Shown: piece by piece, positions 43,776-51,838 of the stretch
Layout of the letters: every line of letters starts with the position of its first letter
Position numbering within the stretch: the stretch's first letter is position 1
Assembly: GCF_026341515.1 (NCBI RefSeq)
Contig: NZ_JAPEOK010000001.1
Span: 6,386,001 to 6,450,000, forward strand
Source of the DNA: Streptomyces sp. NBC_00878
GTDB lineage: Bacteria; Actinomycetota; Actinomycetes; Streptomycetales; Streptomycetaceae
Direction: 5' to 3'
DNA length: 64,000 nt
Notes under the pieces: generated by a model
The model's database searches: none
The model's input: the letters and a program-made list of their open reading frames with translations, nothing else
What the model was told of the DNA's origin: nothing
Translations under genes and position numbers: made by a program

Positions 43776-44501
43776 TCACGCGTCCCTCCGGATGCGGGCG
43801 TGCACGTTGACGCGGCCGTTGGAGTCGATCAGGTCGCCATCGTGAGCAAGCTCGTTGTCGACGTTGTACTTCCGCATCTCGCGCGGGTACGTCGCGAGGA
43901 CGCGGTGCAGGGCCACGGCGAGCAGGGTCCCGGCCCGCATGCGGCGGAAAATCTTGTGCCCCACGGTGACGCTCTGCTCGCCGATCATGTGGGCGAGGGC
44001 GTTCGGGCCGGTGCCTTCCCCGTGGATGGCATGGATGCCCGCCGAGCCCATGAGGCGGCCCCACTTCGTGATGCGGCCGTTGTGGGCCTGGACGGCTTCG
44101 CACAAGCCCTTCACTGCGGCCTCGTACGCGTCCAGGGCGGTGATGATGCCCTCGGCTCCGTCGAGGTCCGAGGCGGCCTCGGCGCGGATCATGGCCTTGA
44201 TGTCTGCATGCCGGGCCTGGATGCGGGTCTCACGGATCTCGGCCTGGCGGCGCTCGGCGGCCGGCACCTTCAGCGCGGCGTGCTCGGCGCGGGCGCGCAG
44301 CTCGGCGAGACGCTCCGGGGTGAGGTCCTCCGGCATCCAGCCGGGGATGGGCTCCACCTCGCCGCGGAGGATCAGCTTCGCGGTCTCCACCTCGGCGGTG
44401 GCGTTGCGGGCCTCGATCATCGCGTCGTTGCGGATCGCGTCGACCTCGGCGTCGGTCATCTTCAGCGGGTCGGGCGGTGAGGCGGTCTTCTGGTCGGGCA
44501 T
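43776..44501 (-). CDS. hypothetical protein of replication block
   Basis: 241 residues. N-terminal helical region (KMTDAEVDAIRNDAMIEARNATAEVETAKLIL and LTPERLAELRARAEHAALKVPAAE as two stretches), then a central domain with GRLMGSAGIHAIHGEGTGPNALAHMIG and RMRAGTLLAVALHRVLATYPRE. Not recognised. It shares its ATG base with the stop of the next gene upstream, so cotranscribed with the HTH gene. Confidence 0.65.
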   Translation of the reverse strand: MPDQKTASPPDPLKMTDAEVDAIRNDAMIEARNATAEVETAKLILRGEVEPIPGWMPEDLTPERLAELRARAEHAALKVPAAERRQAEIRETRIQARHADIKAMIRAEAASDLDGAEGIITALDAYEAAVKGLCEAVQAHNGRITKWGRLMGSAGIHAIHGEGTGPNALAHMIGEQSVTVGHKIFRRMRAGTLLAVALHRVLATYPREMRKYNVDNELAHDGDLIDSNGRVNVHARIRRDA

Positions 44502-44899
44502 CAGCGGGTCCTCCGCAGTTCGGCGAGCCGGTCGGCGTCCTCCGTCGCCCACAGGCCCCATGCGGCGCGCGTGATGCCCGCGGCGGTGGCCAGACGGCGG
44601 AGGTGGCGCCCGGTCACCCCCAGGCGGCCGGCGAGCTCCTGGGTGGTGACCAGGCGGTCACTGGCGCGATCGTGCGGCAATGTCCGGTTGCCGTGCCTGG
44701 AAGCGGACATGTGGTTGAAGGCTGCGGACCGCAGGGCGTCGAGCGCGGCCATGACCTCGGGGCGGATCTCGCGGCCGTTCGTGCGGGCCTGTTGCGCCTC
44801 GGCGCGCAGGGCCAGCCACAGGGGGTAGGCGCAGCTGGCGGGGACGTACACGCCTGCGTCGTCGAGGACGGCGTGCCGCTTGTCAGGCGACGTCGTCAC
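44501..44899 (-). CDS. helix-turn-helix protein of replication block
   Basis: 132 residues. The C-terminal 50 residues are a MerR/excisionase-type HTH: RLVTTQELAGRLGVTGRHLRRLATAAGI followed by AWGLWATEDADRL. The N-terminal half (VPASCAYPLWLALRAEAQQ) is helical. The GTG at 44899 overlaps the upstream gene by 17 bp. It may regulate the block or help the replication protein; not determinable. Confidence 0.65.
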   Translation of the reverse strand: MTTSPDKRHAVLDDAGVYVPASCAYPLWLALRAEAQQARTNGREIRPEVMAALDALRSAAFNHMSASRHGNRTLPHDRASDRLVTTQELAGRLGVTGRHLRRLATAAGITRAAWGLWATEDADRLAELRRTR

Positions 44900-45260
44900 C
44901 GTCGGGCCCGTCGTCCACAGTCCGCAGCCGCGCCCGCTCGTTGAGCCGCTCCAGCATCGACACCGCGCGCGCATCGCCCCGCCGTACGCCCCTGCGAAGG
45001 ACCGCCCGCACCTTGTCCTCCTCCTTCTTCAGCCCGGCCCTGTGGCGCGCGCTGGAGTCCTCCGCCTGCTCGGCCTCCACGGCGAGCGCGAGCAGCTGCT
45101 CGGTGGCGCGCTGGACGATCGCGGTCAGCTTCGGCATGAGGGCGGGGTCGTGGCGGCCAGCCTCGCGGTGCAGGCGGGAGAGGCCGCGGCGGAAGCGCAT
45201 GTTCGCCTCGTCCAGGGCAGGGCGGCCGGGATACGCAGGCTTCTTGGGGGGTGTGCTCAC
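44883..45260 (-). CDS. helical hypothetical protein of replication block
   Basis: 125 residues: basic N-terminus (STPPKKPAYPGRP), then continuous helices (EANMRFRRGLSRLHREAGR, LTAIVQRATEQLLALAVEAEQAED, KKEEDKVRAVLRRGVRRGDARAVSM) like a coiled-coil protein. GTG 45260 has GGAGAAC about 11 nt upstream. First gene after the putative origin region. Confidence 0.65.
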   Translation of the reverse strand: MSTPPKKPAYPGRPALDEANMRFRRGLSRLHREAGRHDPALMPKLTAIVQRATEQLLALAVEAEQAEDSSARHRAGLKKEEDKVRAVLRRGVRRGDARAVSMLERLNERARLRTVDDGPDGDDVA

Positions 45261-45340
45261 GGGGTGTGTTCTCCGTACATGTGCGGGGGCGTGATCACGC
45301 GGAGGGCGGCGGAACCGGATGCGCCTCGGCTGTCTCAGGT

Positions 45341-45510
45341 CTGGTCCCATGTCCCACCCCTTAAGGGGGGTGGGACGGGACGGGAATGGGATTGCCGAGT
45401 GAGACTGGTTTGGGACCGTGGGAAAACTGCTGGTCAGACGGTCGGTTGGAGAGTGGGACCGATTGGGAATGCGCTGTGTTCCGGCTGCCTGCCGAGGAGG
45501 GGAATGGGAA
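45341..45510. other. cluster of TGGGA boxes with dyad: candidate replication origin
   Basis: At least nine TGGGA/TCCCA pentamers in 170 bp, several in longer forms (tgggaccg, atgggaatgcc). A dyad GTCCCACCCC-TTAAGG-GGGGTGGGAC spans 45351-45376. The region lies just beyond the 3' end of the primase gene and upstream of 45260. Iteron-like density next to the replication gene suggests an origin or its control region. Confidence 0.5.
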
Positions 45511-45526
45511 TGCCGCTTTCCGGGCT

Positions 45527-47299
45527 TCACGGGGCACTCCGGGTTCCAGGCAGGGCGTAGCGAGCGGCCTTTTCCGTGCCGATGTTGATCAGCGCCGCGC
45601 GCTTGGTGAGGGATGTCAAGGCCCGGTAGAGGCTGCTCTTCGCGAGGCCGGAGACTTCACCGATCTGCGCGGCGGTGGCGCTGGTGAAGGCGAATGCCTC
45701 GCGCATCGCGTCGAGAACGGCCTCTTCGGTGCGGTTGGTCTCCTGGATGCCGGGCGCGGTGCTGCGACTGGTGAGCACGACGGAGTGCCCGGTTGGCGTC
45801 ATGCGCAGGAAGACCGTTTCGAAGTCCTCGACGTCCTTCTGTTTGTCGCTGTGGACCTCGACGAACTCGCCGTCTCGGGTGACCTTGATGACGCTGGTTG
45901 CCGCTCCCTCGAACGCTGAGGCGCCGCGCATGTCGAGGCCGTTCTTGCCTGCGTGGTGCACGAGCAGCACGCACGCCCCGGTGGCCTGACGGATCTGGTC
46001 CGCGGCGTCGACGACCTTGCTCATCTCGCCGTTGCTGTTCTCCTCGGCGCCGACCGTGACGCGGGCCTGGGTGTCGATGACCACCAGTGCGGGGTGCATC
46101 TCGGCGACGAGAGCGAGAAGGGCCTGCCGGTCGACTCCGTTGAGCAGCTGCACAGCGACAGGCAGGAAGGTGACGTTCTTCATCGGCTGACGGAACGCCT
46201 CCTCCCACGCGCGTACGCGCCTGCGGATGCCGGAGACGCCCTCGGCGACCAGGTAGAGCACGGGCCCTTGGCTGACCGGGCGGAGCTGCCAGGGGAGGCC
46301 GTTGGCGATGCATCCGGCCCAGTCGAGGGCGACGAACGACTTCCCCGAGCCGGGCTTGCCGTAGAGCCAAGCGAGAGAGTCCATGAACAGGACACCGTCG
46401 ACGAGCGGTACGGGGTCGGGGATGCTGTCGAGGCTGTCGGAGTCGACGAGCGCGCGCCGGAGTTGGGCGAGGCGGGCCTGAGTGGGGTTGTCGCTGTCGT
46501 CAGGTTCCGCCGGCGCCTCGTCGAGAACGGCCAGGGGTTCCTCGCTGCTCTCGTCGTTCATCGGGACCAGCTCGTCGGAGCCGAGCCCTGCGGCGAGGTG
46601 GTCTGAGACGTCCTTGCCCCGGGCCGGTTGCGTGACGCGTACCGGGATGCCCGTACGGTGCAGGGATGCGGCGACCTGCGCGGCGTGACGGCGGCCGGGG
46701 TCGTCGCGGTCGGCAATGACGATGACCTCGGAGACGCCGCGGAGACTGAGGCTGTACTCATCGCGCCACTTCCCGGCGCCACCGATGTTGCATGTGGCAG
46801 TGACGCCAGCCTCGACGAGGTTGTCGGCGTCCTTCTCGCCCTCGACGACGAAGACGATTCCGCCGGTCGCCGCCTGCTGGATCACCTCGGGGAGCCGGTA
46901 GAGAACTCGGCGAATGCCGGACACCCCCGGGGCGCCGTCGGCGGCGAACTGACGGAATGTCTTGCGCTCCCCGCCGAAGCCCGGCTCCATGCGCCTTACG
47001 GTCAGCAGCACCTCGCCGTGCTCGTCGACGTACGGGTACTCGGCCACGACCTGCGGGCGGTCGCGCCGTTCGGCCGTCGGTTCGTCGAACAGGTCCTGCA
47101 TGGTGAACCCGAGGGCGTCCACGATCTCCTCGGGGGCGCATCCGGCGTGGCAGTTGAGCACCACGCCGTTGCCGTCCCTGCGCTTGCCGATGGACAGGGA
47201 CGGGGCCCGGTCCTCGTGGGCCGGGCACTGGGCTGAGCTTCCGCGTACGGCGCACCCGTGCTGCTGGAGTGCGTCCGTGACGCGGCTGAAGGCTGTCAC
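45527..47299 (-). CDS. primase/RecA-like replication protein
   Basis: 590 residues. Zinc-binding primase N-terminus: GCAVRGSSAQCPAHEDRAP and LNCHAGCAPEEIVDALG. TOPRIM-like region: IVFVVEGEKDADNLVEAG and VIVIADRDDPGRRHA. A RecA/RepA-type ATPase follows: LAWLYGKPGSGKSFVALDWA (about 311-330), LVVIDTQARVTVGAEENSNGE and VLLVHHAGKNGLDMRG. The C-terminal 70 residues form a winged helix (AAQIGEVSGLAKSSLYRAL). This combination is a replication initiator with primase and helicase-loader-like functions, as in several AICEs and phages. GTG start overlaps the upstream gene by 4 bp. Confidence 0.88.
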   Translation of the reverse strand: MTAFSRVTDALQQHGCAVRGSSAQCPAHEDRAPSLSIGKRRDGNGVVLNCHAGCAPEEIVDALGFTMQDLFDEPTAERRDRPQVVAEYPYVDEHGEVLLTVRRMEPGFGGERKTFRQFAADGAPGVSGIRRVLYRLPEVIQQAATGGIVFVVEGEKDADNLVEAGVTATCNIGGAGKWRDEYSLSLRGVSEVIVIADRDDPGRRHAAQVAASLHRTGIPVRVTQPARGKDVSDHLAAGLGSDELVPMNDESSEEPLAVLDEAPAEPDDSDNPTQARLAQLRRALVDSDSLDSIPDPVPLVDGVLFMDSLAWLYGKPGSGKSFVALDWAGCIANGLPWQLRPVSQGPVLYLVAEGVSGIRRRVRAWEEAFRQPMKNVTFLPVAVQLLNGVDRQALLALVAEMHPALVVIDTQARVTVGAEENSNGEMSKVVDAADQIRQATGACVLLVHHAGKNGLDMRGASAFEGAATSVIKVTRDGEFVEVHSDKQKDVEDFETVFLRMTPTGHSVVLTSRSTAPGIQETNRTEEAVLDAMREAFAFTSATAAQIGEVSGLAKSSLYRALTSLTKRAALINIGTEKAARYALPGTRSAP

Positions 47300-47676
47300 T
47301 CGTGGAGCTCCATTGCGTGCTCGTGTGCGAAGAGGCTGATCGCTCTGGCGATGGCGTCGAGGCCGAAGACCAGCCCGTCGTCGACGTAGCCGCGCTCGCT
47401 GCGCTCGGCGGTGCCGGTCACGGTGATCTCGGCGCACAGGGCGAGAGATCTGCCGATCTCACGGGCGGAGGGGGCGTACATGACGTCGACGGGACCGCAG
47501 TCGAGGACGACGGACGCGCCGGGCGGGCACGGCCGGTAGCGCTCGCCAAGGAACCCTGCGTCGAGGAGGCCTTGGCGAGCGCTGAGGACGATGCGGTGCT
47601 GTGCGCGCACCACGGGCCCCCGCCCGGTCGCCGAGGCGACGAGACGGGGGCGGTGGGTGCCGTTGCGGCCGGTCAC
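47296..47676 (-). CDS. hypothetical protein cotranscribed with replication protein
   Basis: 126 residues. Beta-rich middle: GASVVLDCGPVDVMYAPSAREIG and LALCAEITVTGTAERSERGYV; a C-terminal helix (FGLDAIARAISLFAHEHAME). Overlaps both neighbours by 4 bp, so translation is coupled. I do not recognise the family. Confidence 0.65.
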   Translation of the reverse strand: MTGRNGTHRPRLVASATGRGPVVRAQHRIVLSARQGLLDAGFLGERYRPCPPGASVVLDCGPVDVMYAPSAREIGRSLALCAEITVTGTAERSERGYVDDGLVFGLDAIARAISLFAHEHAMELHE

Positions 47677-48281
47677 TCGCCGACCTCGGCGAGGGCCGCG
47701 CGCAGCTGCGGCAGCGTGTCGCTCATCCGCTGCCCGTACGGCAGGAGCACGAGGCGGGAGTCCCAGAACACGACCACCTCGGTCACCCAGTCCACGGGCT
47801 CGGGGGCCCGGCGGACCGTCAGGCCGTGCTTTTCCGTGAGGCGCTTGACTTTGGCCTCGGCGCGGCCACTCTCGACGGCGCCGAGGAACCAGGACGCGAA
47901 CCCGGCCGGGTCGCCTGACTTCTTGATCTCCTCGGTGGCCAGGTCGATGAAGCGGTTCAGGTTCTCGTCGCCGTTCCTGCGGAGCGCCTCGAACTGGGCG
48001 ACGGCGGCCGTGACGGTGGGGTTCTCGTCGGCGGCGTACTCCTCGATGACCTCGGCCACGTACTGGAGGGCGGTGTATGCGGCCTTCAGCTTCGGGTTGT
48101 TGCCCGCGAGGCGGGCCAGCCCAATCCCGGCGTCGATGAGCTGGTTGTTGATGGCCTGGAAGGTCAGAGGCCCCCGGACGTCGGCGGGCTCGGTGTGCTC
48201 GCGGGCCTGCTCGCCCACGAGGAACGGCACGCGGCCGGAAGGCGATGTGGCGTTCTTGGCGATGGTGGCTCTAGTCTTCAA
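47673..48281 (-). CDS. hypothetical helical protein upstream of replication genes
   Basis: 202 residues. Central helical domain QAINNQLIDAGIGLARLAGN, AAYTALQYVAEVIEEYAAD, NRFIDLATEEIKKSG, then a strand-rich C-terminus (VDWVTEVVVFWDSRLVLLPYG). No known motif. First gene of the minus operon that continues to the primase; separated from xis by two hairpins. Confidence 0.65.
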   Translation of the reverse strand: MKTRATIAKNATSPSGRVPFLVGEQAREHTEPADVRGPLTFQAINNQLIDAGIGLARLAGNNPKLKAAYTALQYVAEVIEEYAADENPTVTAAVAQFEALRRNGDENLNRFIDLATEEIKKSGDPAGFASWFLGAVESGRAEAKVKRLTEKHGLTVRRAPEPVDWVTEVVVFWDSRLVLLPYGQRMSDTLPQLRAALAEVGE

Positions 48282-48295
48282 GGGAAGCTCCTCGA

Positions 48296-48405
48296 CGGCC
48301 GCGCATATGGGACAGGCATCCCGCGCGGCCGTTCGGCTGTTCAGGTGTGAATGGATGGGCTTCCGGCCCCCGGATCACAGGCGTTGGCGCGCCTGCTGGG
48401 GGCCG
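48296..48405. terminator. two hairpins between xis and the replication operon
   Basis: CGGCCGCGC / GCGCGGCCG (48296-48331) and CGGCCCCC / GGGGGCCG (48364-48405). They lie directly 3' of xis, so xis mRNA should end here and replication genes have their own promoter. Confidence 0.65.
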
Positions 48406-48408
48406 CTT

Positions 48409-48624
48409 TCATGCGGCGATCGTCTGGGCGTCGAGCCACTGCTCGACGTCGGACCAGCGGGCCCGGAGGTGGCGGCCGACCTTGATGAACTTCGGGCCGC
48501 TCCCGCGGCTGGACCACTGGTAGACGGTGCCGAGCGGGACATCGCAGTACTCGGCGATCTCCTGCGGGGTGGCGAGCTTGCGCCGCTGCTGGTCAGCGAC
48601 CTGAGGCAGCTTGCTGCGAGACAT
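48409..48624 (-). CDS. xis: excisionase-like HTH protein
   Basis: 71 residues with a MerR-like excisionase domain: KLATPQEIAEYCDVPLGTVYQWSSRGSGP followed by FIKVGRHLRARWSDVEQWL. Exactly the size and pattern of AICE excisionases, which direct the integrase to excise the element. Divergent from the XRE regulator; three 15-bp operators lie between them. Confidence 0.88.
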   Translation of the reverse strand: MSRSKLPQVADQQRRKLATPQEIAEYCDVPLGTVYQWSSRGSGPKFIKVGRHLRARWSDVEQWLDAQTIAA

Positions 48625-48673
48625 TCGCGATCATCCTCGATTCCGCCACGTGCAGCGGCGAATCACGTCGTTC

Positions 48674-48769
48674 GTGGGGTGATCCCACGTACCGGATGCG
48701 CCAAGAGTGGCCTGCGCTGGAATGTGGTGTCAACCCACACGGGAAAATTCGTGTGTGTTGTCATCCCAC
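48674..48769. promoter_or_regulatory. three 15-bp operator copies in the xis/regulator region
   Basis: GTGGGGTGATCCCAC (48674), GTGGTGTCAACCCAC (48724) and GTGTTGTCATCCCAC (48755) share the consensus GTGkkGTsAwCCCAC, with a GTGGG/CCCAC dyad. The third overlaps another dyad, GTTGTC-atcccac-GACAAC. They probably bind the adjacent XRE repressor and set the choice between integration and excision. Confidence 0.7.
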
Positions 48770-48793
48770 GACAACTGTGGGAGCGTGAAGCGC

Positions 48794-49456
48794 ATGGATC
48801 AGGAGCGTCGCGAAGAGCCGGTGCCGAGCGTCGGCAAGGTCGTAGGCGAGAACCTGCGTCGGCTGCGGAAGCGACGCAGATGGACGCAGGAAGCGTTGGC
48901 TACGCAGCTCGCGACCGTGGGGCTCAACTGGAAGCGAGCACAGATCGCAGACCTGGAGAGCGGGCGCCGAGAAACAGTCGACCTCGGCACTCTGGTCGTG
49001 CTCGCCTTCGTGTTCGGTGCACCCGTGCATTGGCTGCTCGAGGGGGAGAGCAACGTGCTTCTCACCCCCAGGGCCGACATGCCGGCGCATGGGGCGGTTA
49101 TGTCGCGAGAGCAGCTACGCGCCGCCATCGCTGGCGAGGAGAACTACACGGTCACGATCGAAGGCAGTGACAGTGTGAAGGCCAAGTGGGATCACTGGCG
49201 TCACGAGGAACGCGAGATCCCCGTGAAGCTCGACAAGGAACTAGCTCGGCAGCTGGACGTCGATGTCGTGCGCATCGTTTCCGCGGCCGACGGGCTTTGG
49301 GGGCGCAGTCTCACTGAAGAGAGGGAGCGTCGAGTCGCGGAGCTTGGAGATCTACCGATCAGCGAGCGGCAGGCGCGGCAGGGTCACATCACCAGGGAGT
49401 TGAAGTCAGCCCTGACCAAGTGGGTGCTCGAAGGGGAGGAACCCGCAGATGAGTAG
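48794..49456 (+). CDS. XRE family regulator adjacent to integrase
   Basis: 220 residues. HTH at the N-terminus: VVGENLRRLRKRRRWTQEAL, QIADLESGRRETVDLGTL (around 15-60). The remainder has IPVKLDKELARQLDVDVVRIV and a C-terminal helix. Likely the master repressor acting on the operators at 48674-48769. ATG 48794 is chosen; a GTG at 48785 is possible. Its end overlaps the integrase start by 8 bp, so int is translated together with the regulator. Confidence 0.85.
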   Translation: MDQERREEPVPSVGKVVGENLRRLRKRRRWTQEALATQLATVGLNWKRAQIADLESGRRETVDLGTLVVLAFVFGAPVHWLLEGESNVLLTPRADMPAHGAVMSREQLRAAIAGEENYTVTIEGSDSVKAKWDHWRHEEREIPVKLDKELARQLDVDVVRIVSAADGLWGRSLTEERERRVAELGDLPISERQARQGHITRELKSALTKWVLEGEEPADE

Positions 49457-50807
49457 CGTCTACGACCGGTGGCACCTCTCACGCCCGAAGAAGGACGCCA
49501 AGCCCTGCGCCGAGCACTCCAGCAAGACGCGCACCCTCGTACCATCCGCCGACCACGGCAAGGGAAAGCGCTGGCAGGTCCGTTGGCGCGACGCGGCGGG
49601 GGAGCAGCAGAAGGAGAACTTCGCCAAGCGCAGCCAGGCCGACAACCGCGCGGACACGATCGGGGCCGATCTCGCGCGCGGCCTCTATGTCGACCCCGCG
49701 GCGGGCAAGGAGAGCTTCCGGGCGGTCGCCGAGCGCTGGCGCACCTCCGCCGTACATCGCGACGGGACCGCGTCCCGCGTCGAACGGGCCCTACGGCTGC
49801 ACATCTACCCGACGTTCGCGGACCGACCGATCGTCACGATCCGCCCCTCCGAGGTCCAAGCCTGGGTCAAGGACCGGTCGCAGGTCCTCGCGCCGTCCAC
49901 GCTGCGGGTGACGTTCGCTTACCTCGTGACCGTGATGCACACGGCCGTACGGGACCGCACGATCGCACTCAACCCGTGCGCCGGCATCAAGCTGCCGGAG
50001 GTCCGCCGCGTCGAGATCACGCCCCTGCACGCGGACGCGGTGCGCGCGCTGATCGAGACGGCCCCGCCTCGGTACCGGGCGATGATCCTGCTCGCTGCGG
50101 CGTCCGGCCTCCGCCAGGGCGAGGTCTTCGGCCTGGAAGTCGACTGCATCGACTTCCTGCGCCGCGAAGTGATGGTGCGGCAGCAGCTCATCACGCCGGA
50201 CAAGGACACCGACGCCGACCAGGACGCGACGCCGGAGCCGTACCTCGGCGAGCCGAAGACGCACGAGAGCTACCGCACGGTGCCGCTGGCCACCTCGGCG
50301 GTCAACGCCCTTGCTGCGCACCTTCAGCAGCACCCGGCGATCACTGTGGACATCGAGGACCGTACGGACCCGCGGAAGCCGAAGCAGCGCCAGGCGCAGA
50401 TGCTGTTCACCAGCGACCGCAGTGAGGTACTCCGGCGCGCCAACTGGTCGTACGTCTGGGGGCGCATGGAGGAGAGGGCGAACGAGGCCCTCGCCAAGTC
50501 CTACGCCGAGGCGTACGCGGCATGGGTTCAGCGGGGCCGGCCGGACGGGCAGGAGCCCGCTCCCGTTCGAGTGCCGGACGGGGCGAGCATGCACGACCTG
50601 CGCCACTTCTACGCCTCGGCGCTGATCAAGAACCGCGAGAGCGTGAAGACCGTTCAGCGGCGGCTCGGCCACTCGAAGCCGTCGATCACGCTCGACATCT
50701 ACACCCACCTCTGGCCGGACGACGAGGACACGACGCGGGCGGCCGTTGAGGCGGTCCTCGGCGATGTGCCCGCGTTGTGCCCTCCGGTCGCAGCCATTTC
50801 GGATTAG
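49449..50807 (+). CDS. int: tyrosine recombinase (element integrase)
   Basis: 452 residues. N-terminal arm-binding and core-binding regions (AVERWRTSAVHRDGTASRVER, RPSEVQAWVKDRSQ) precede the catalytic domain: Arg in AASGLRQGEVFGL (about 221), HDLRHFYASALI (His/Arg, about 381), LGHSKPSITLDIYTHLWP (His about 411, nucleophile Tyr about 419). Complete and in frame. It lies 23 bp from the right att core, as usual for AICE integrases, and presumably acts on the yajQ 3' end site. Confidence 0.93.
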   Translation: MSSVYDRWHLSRPKKDAKPCAEHSSKTRTLVPSADHGKGKRWQVRWRDAAGEQQKENFAKRSQADNRADTIGADLARGLYVDPAAGKESFRAVAERWRTSAVHRDGTASRVERALRLHIYPTFADRPIVTIRPSEVQAWVKDRSQVLAPSTLRVTFAYLVTVMHTAVRDRTIALNPCAGIKLPEVRRVEITPLHADAVRALIETAPPRYRAMILLAAASGLRQGEVFGLEVDCIDFLRREVMVRQQLITPDKDTDADQDATPEPYLGEPKTHESYRTVPLATSAVNALAAHLQQHPAITVDIEDRTDPRKPKQRQAQMLFTSDRSEVLRRANWSYVWGRMEERANEALAKSYAEAYAAWVQRGRPDGQEPAPVRVPDGASMHDLRHFYASALIKNRESVKTVQRRLGHSKPSITLDIYTHLWPDDEDTTRAAVEAVLGDVPALCPPVAAISD

Positions 50808-50826
50808 TGCAGCTCAGAGCGTTCGG

Positions 50827-51315
50827 TTAGCGGTAGTTGACGAACTGCAACGCGAAGTCGAAGTCCTGGCCCTTCAGCAGCGCCTGCACGGCCTGCAGGT
50901 CGTCACGGCTCTTCGAGCTGACCCGCAGCTCGTCGCCCTGCACCTGCGCCTTCACGCCCTTCGGGCCCTCATCGCGAATGATCTTCGCCACTTTCTTCGC
51001 GTTCTCCTGGGAGATGCCTTCCTCGATCGAGGCGAAGATCTTGTACTCCTTGCCGGAGAGCTGGGGTTCACCAGCGTCCAGCGCCTTGAGCGAGATGCCC
51101 CGCTTGATCAGCTTGGACTGGAAGACGTCGAGGATGGCTTTGACCCGCTCCTCGGAGTTCGCCTCCATGAGGATCTTCTCGCCGGACCAGGAGATGGAGG
51201 CGCCGACGTTCTTGAAGTCGTAGCGCTGCGAGATTTCCTTGCCGGCCTGGTTGAGGGCGTTGTCGACCTCCTGCCGCTCGACCTTCGAGACGATGTCGAA
51301 ACTGGAGTCGGCCAT
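50827..51315 (-). CDS. yajQ: YajQ family nucleotide-binding protein (DUF520)
   Basis: 162 residues: [22 protein letters not shown] at the start, [16 protein letters not shown], and the end LQFVNYR. YajQ proteins bind nucleotides (c-di-GMP in some) and act as effectors. ATG 51315 is chosen because the family starts MADSSFDIV. The final codons and the stop (GTC AAC TAC CGC TAA) lie over the right att core; an equivalent VNYR-TGA is displaced to the left end of the element, showing that the 3' end was exchanged without changing the protein. Confidence 0.93.
   Translation of the reverse strand: MADSSFDIVSKVERQEVDNALNQAGKEISQRYDFKNVGASISWSGEKILMEANSEERVKAILDVFQSKLIKRGISLKALDAGEPQLSGKEYKIFASIEEGISQENAKKVAKIIRDEGPKGVKAQVQGDELRVSSKSRDDLQAVQALLKGQDFDFALQFVNYR
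50831..50842. other. attR core (right end of element)
   Basis: CGGTAGTTGACG, identical to the attL core, within the last codons of yajQ and 23 bp after the integrase stop. Confidence 0.8.
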
Positions 51316-51516
51316 GTCCTGTGGCTCCTTGTATCGGGGTGCGTAGTGGCGGCCGTCGAGCACCTCATCGGTCCCTGGCCGCATCCGCATAAGCCTAGCC
51401 ACCCGCTCCCCTCCGAGTGCCGATCAATCGGGTGGCGAAGCACCCCCGAGCATCGGGTATCGTTTACGTCGTTGCCACGGAGCGCCGCCGAAAGCGGTTC
51501 GCATGGTAACTACCCC

Positions 51517-51598
51517 GGCGGTGTGCCCGAGCGGCCAAAGGGAGCAGACTGTAAATCTGCCGGCTCAGCCTTCCCAGGTTCGAATCCTGGCGCCGCCA
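51517..51598 (+). tRNA. tRNA-Tyr (GTA)
   Basis: 82 nt including discriminator A; acceptor GGCGGTG pairs with CGCCGCC; anticodon GTA at 51551-51553 in loop CTGTAAA; long variable arm as expected of tyrosine tRNA; T-arm loop TTCGAAT. No encoded CCA. Its 3' end is the known integration target of SLP1 in S. coelicolor; here it is unoccupied. Confidence 0.95.
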
Positions 51599-51606
51599 CG
51601 CTGAGA

Positions 51607-51652
51607 GAAACCTCCTCCTGAAATGCGTACTCGCAGGTCAGGAGGGGGTTTC
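51607..51652 (+). terminator. terminator after tRNA-Tyr
   Basis: GAAACCTCCTCCTGA / TCAGGAGGGGGTTTC arms with one wobble, followed by ttctt. Confidence 0.8.
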
Positions 51653-51671
51653 TTCGTGTCTGGGGGATGTG

Positions 51672-51739
<68 letters not shown>

Positions 51740-51838
51740 GTGTGGACGGTGTGTGGACCCCTGGCTTCCAAGGAGTCGTGGAGCCTCCCGCGTCAAGGCC
51801 TCCCCAGCCCCGCGCCGCTTCCTCCGTACCCTGAGTTC

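Larger units (their letters stand above)
34265..50842. mobile_element. integrative and conjugative element (AICE-like) in the 3' end of yajQ
   Basis: About 16.6 kb bounded by the 12-bp direct repeat CGGTAGTTGACG (34265-34276 and 50831-50842). It holds a tyrosine integrase next to the right end, an excisionase-like gene, an XRE control gene, a primase/RecA-like replication protein, an FtsK/TraB-type translocase and small Spd-like membrane genes: the transfer, replication and site-specific recombination set that defines actinomycete integrative and conjugative elements. On the complementary strand both repeats read GTC-AAC-TAC-CG(G/C)-stop, the last codons of yajQ, so the element replaced the gene's end by an equivalent one. 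The right-end integrase stop is 23 bp from the core. Confidence 0.88.

Noticed and set aside
43101..44103. Extended starts of the 43147 gene to 44103
   Set aside because: The upstream part overlaps the next gene out of frame and is Arg/His/Pro-rich; ATG 43773 fits the operon spacing.
51517..51598. tRNA-Tyr as the attachment site of the element
   Set aside because: The direct repeat pair maps to yajQ, not to the tRNA; the tRNA is intact and no second copy of its 3' end is seen at the left boundary.
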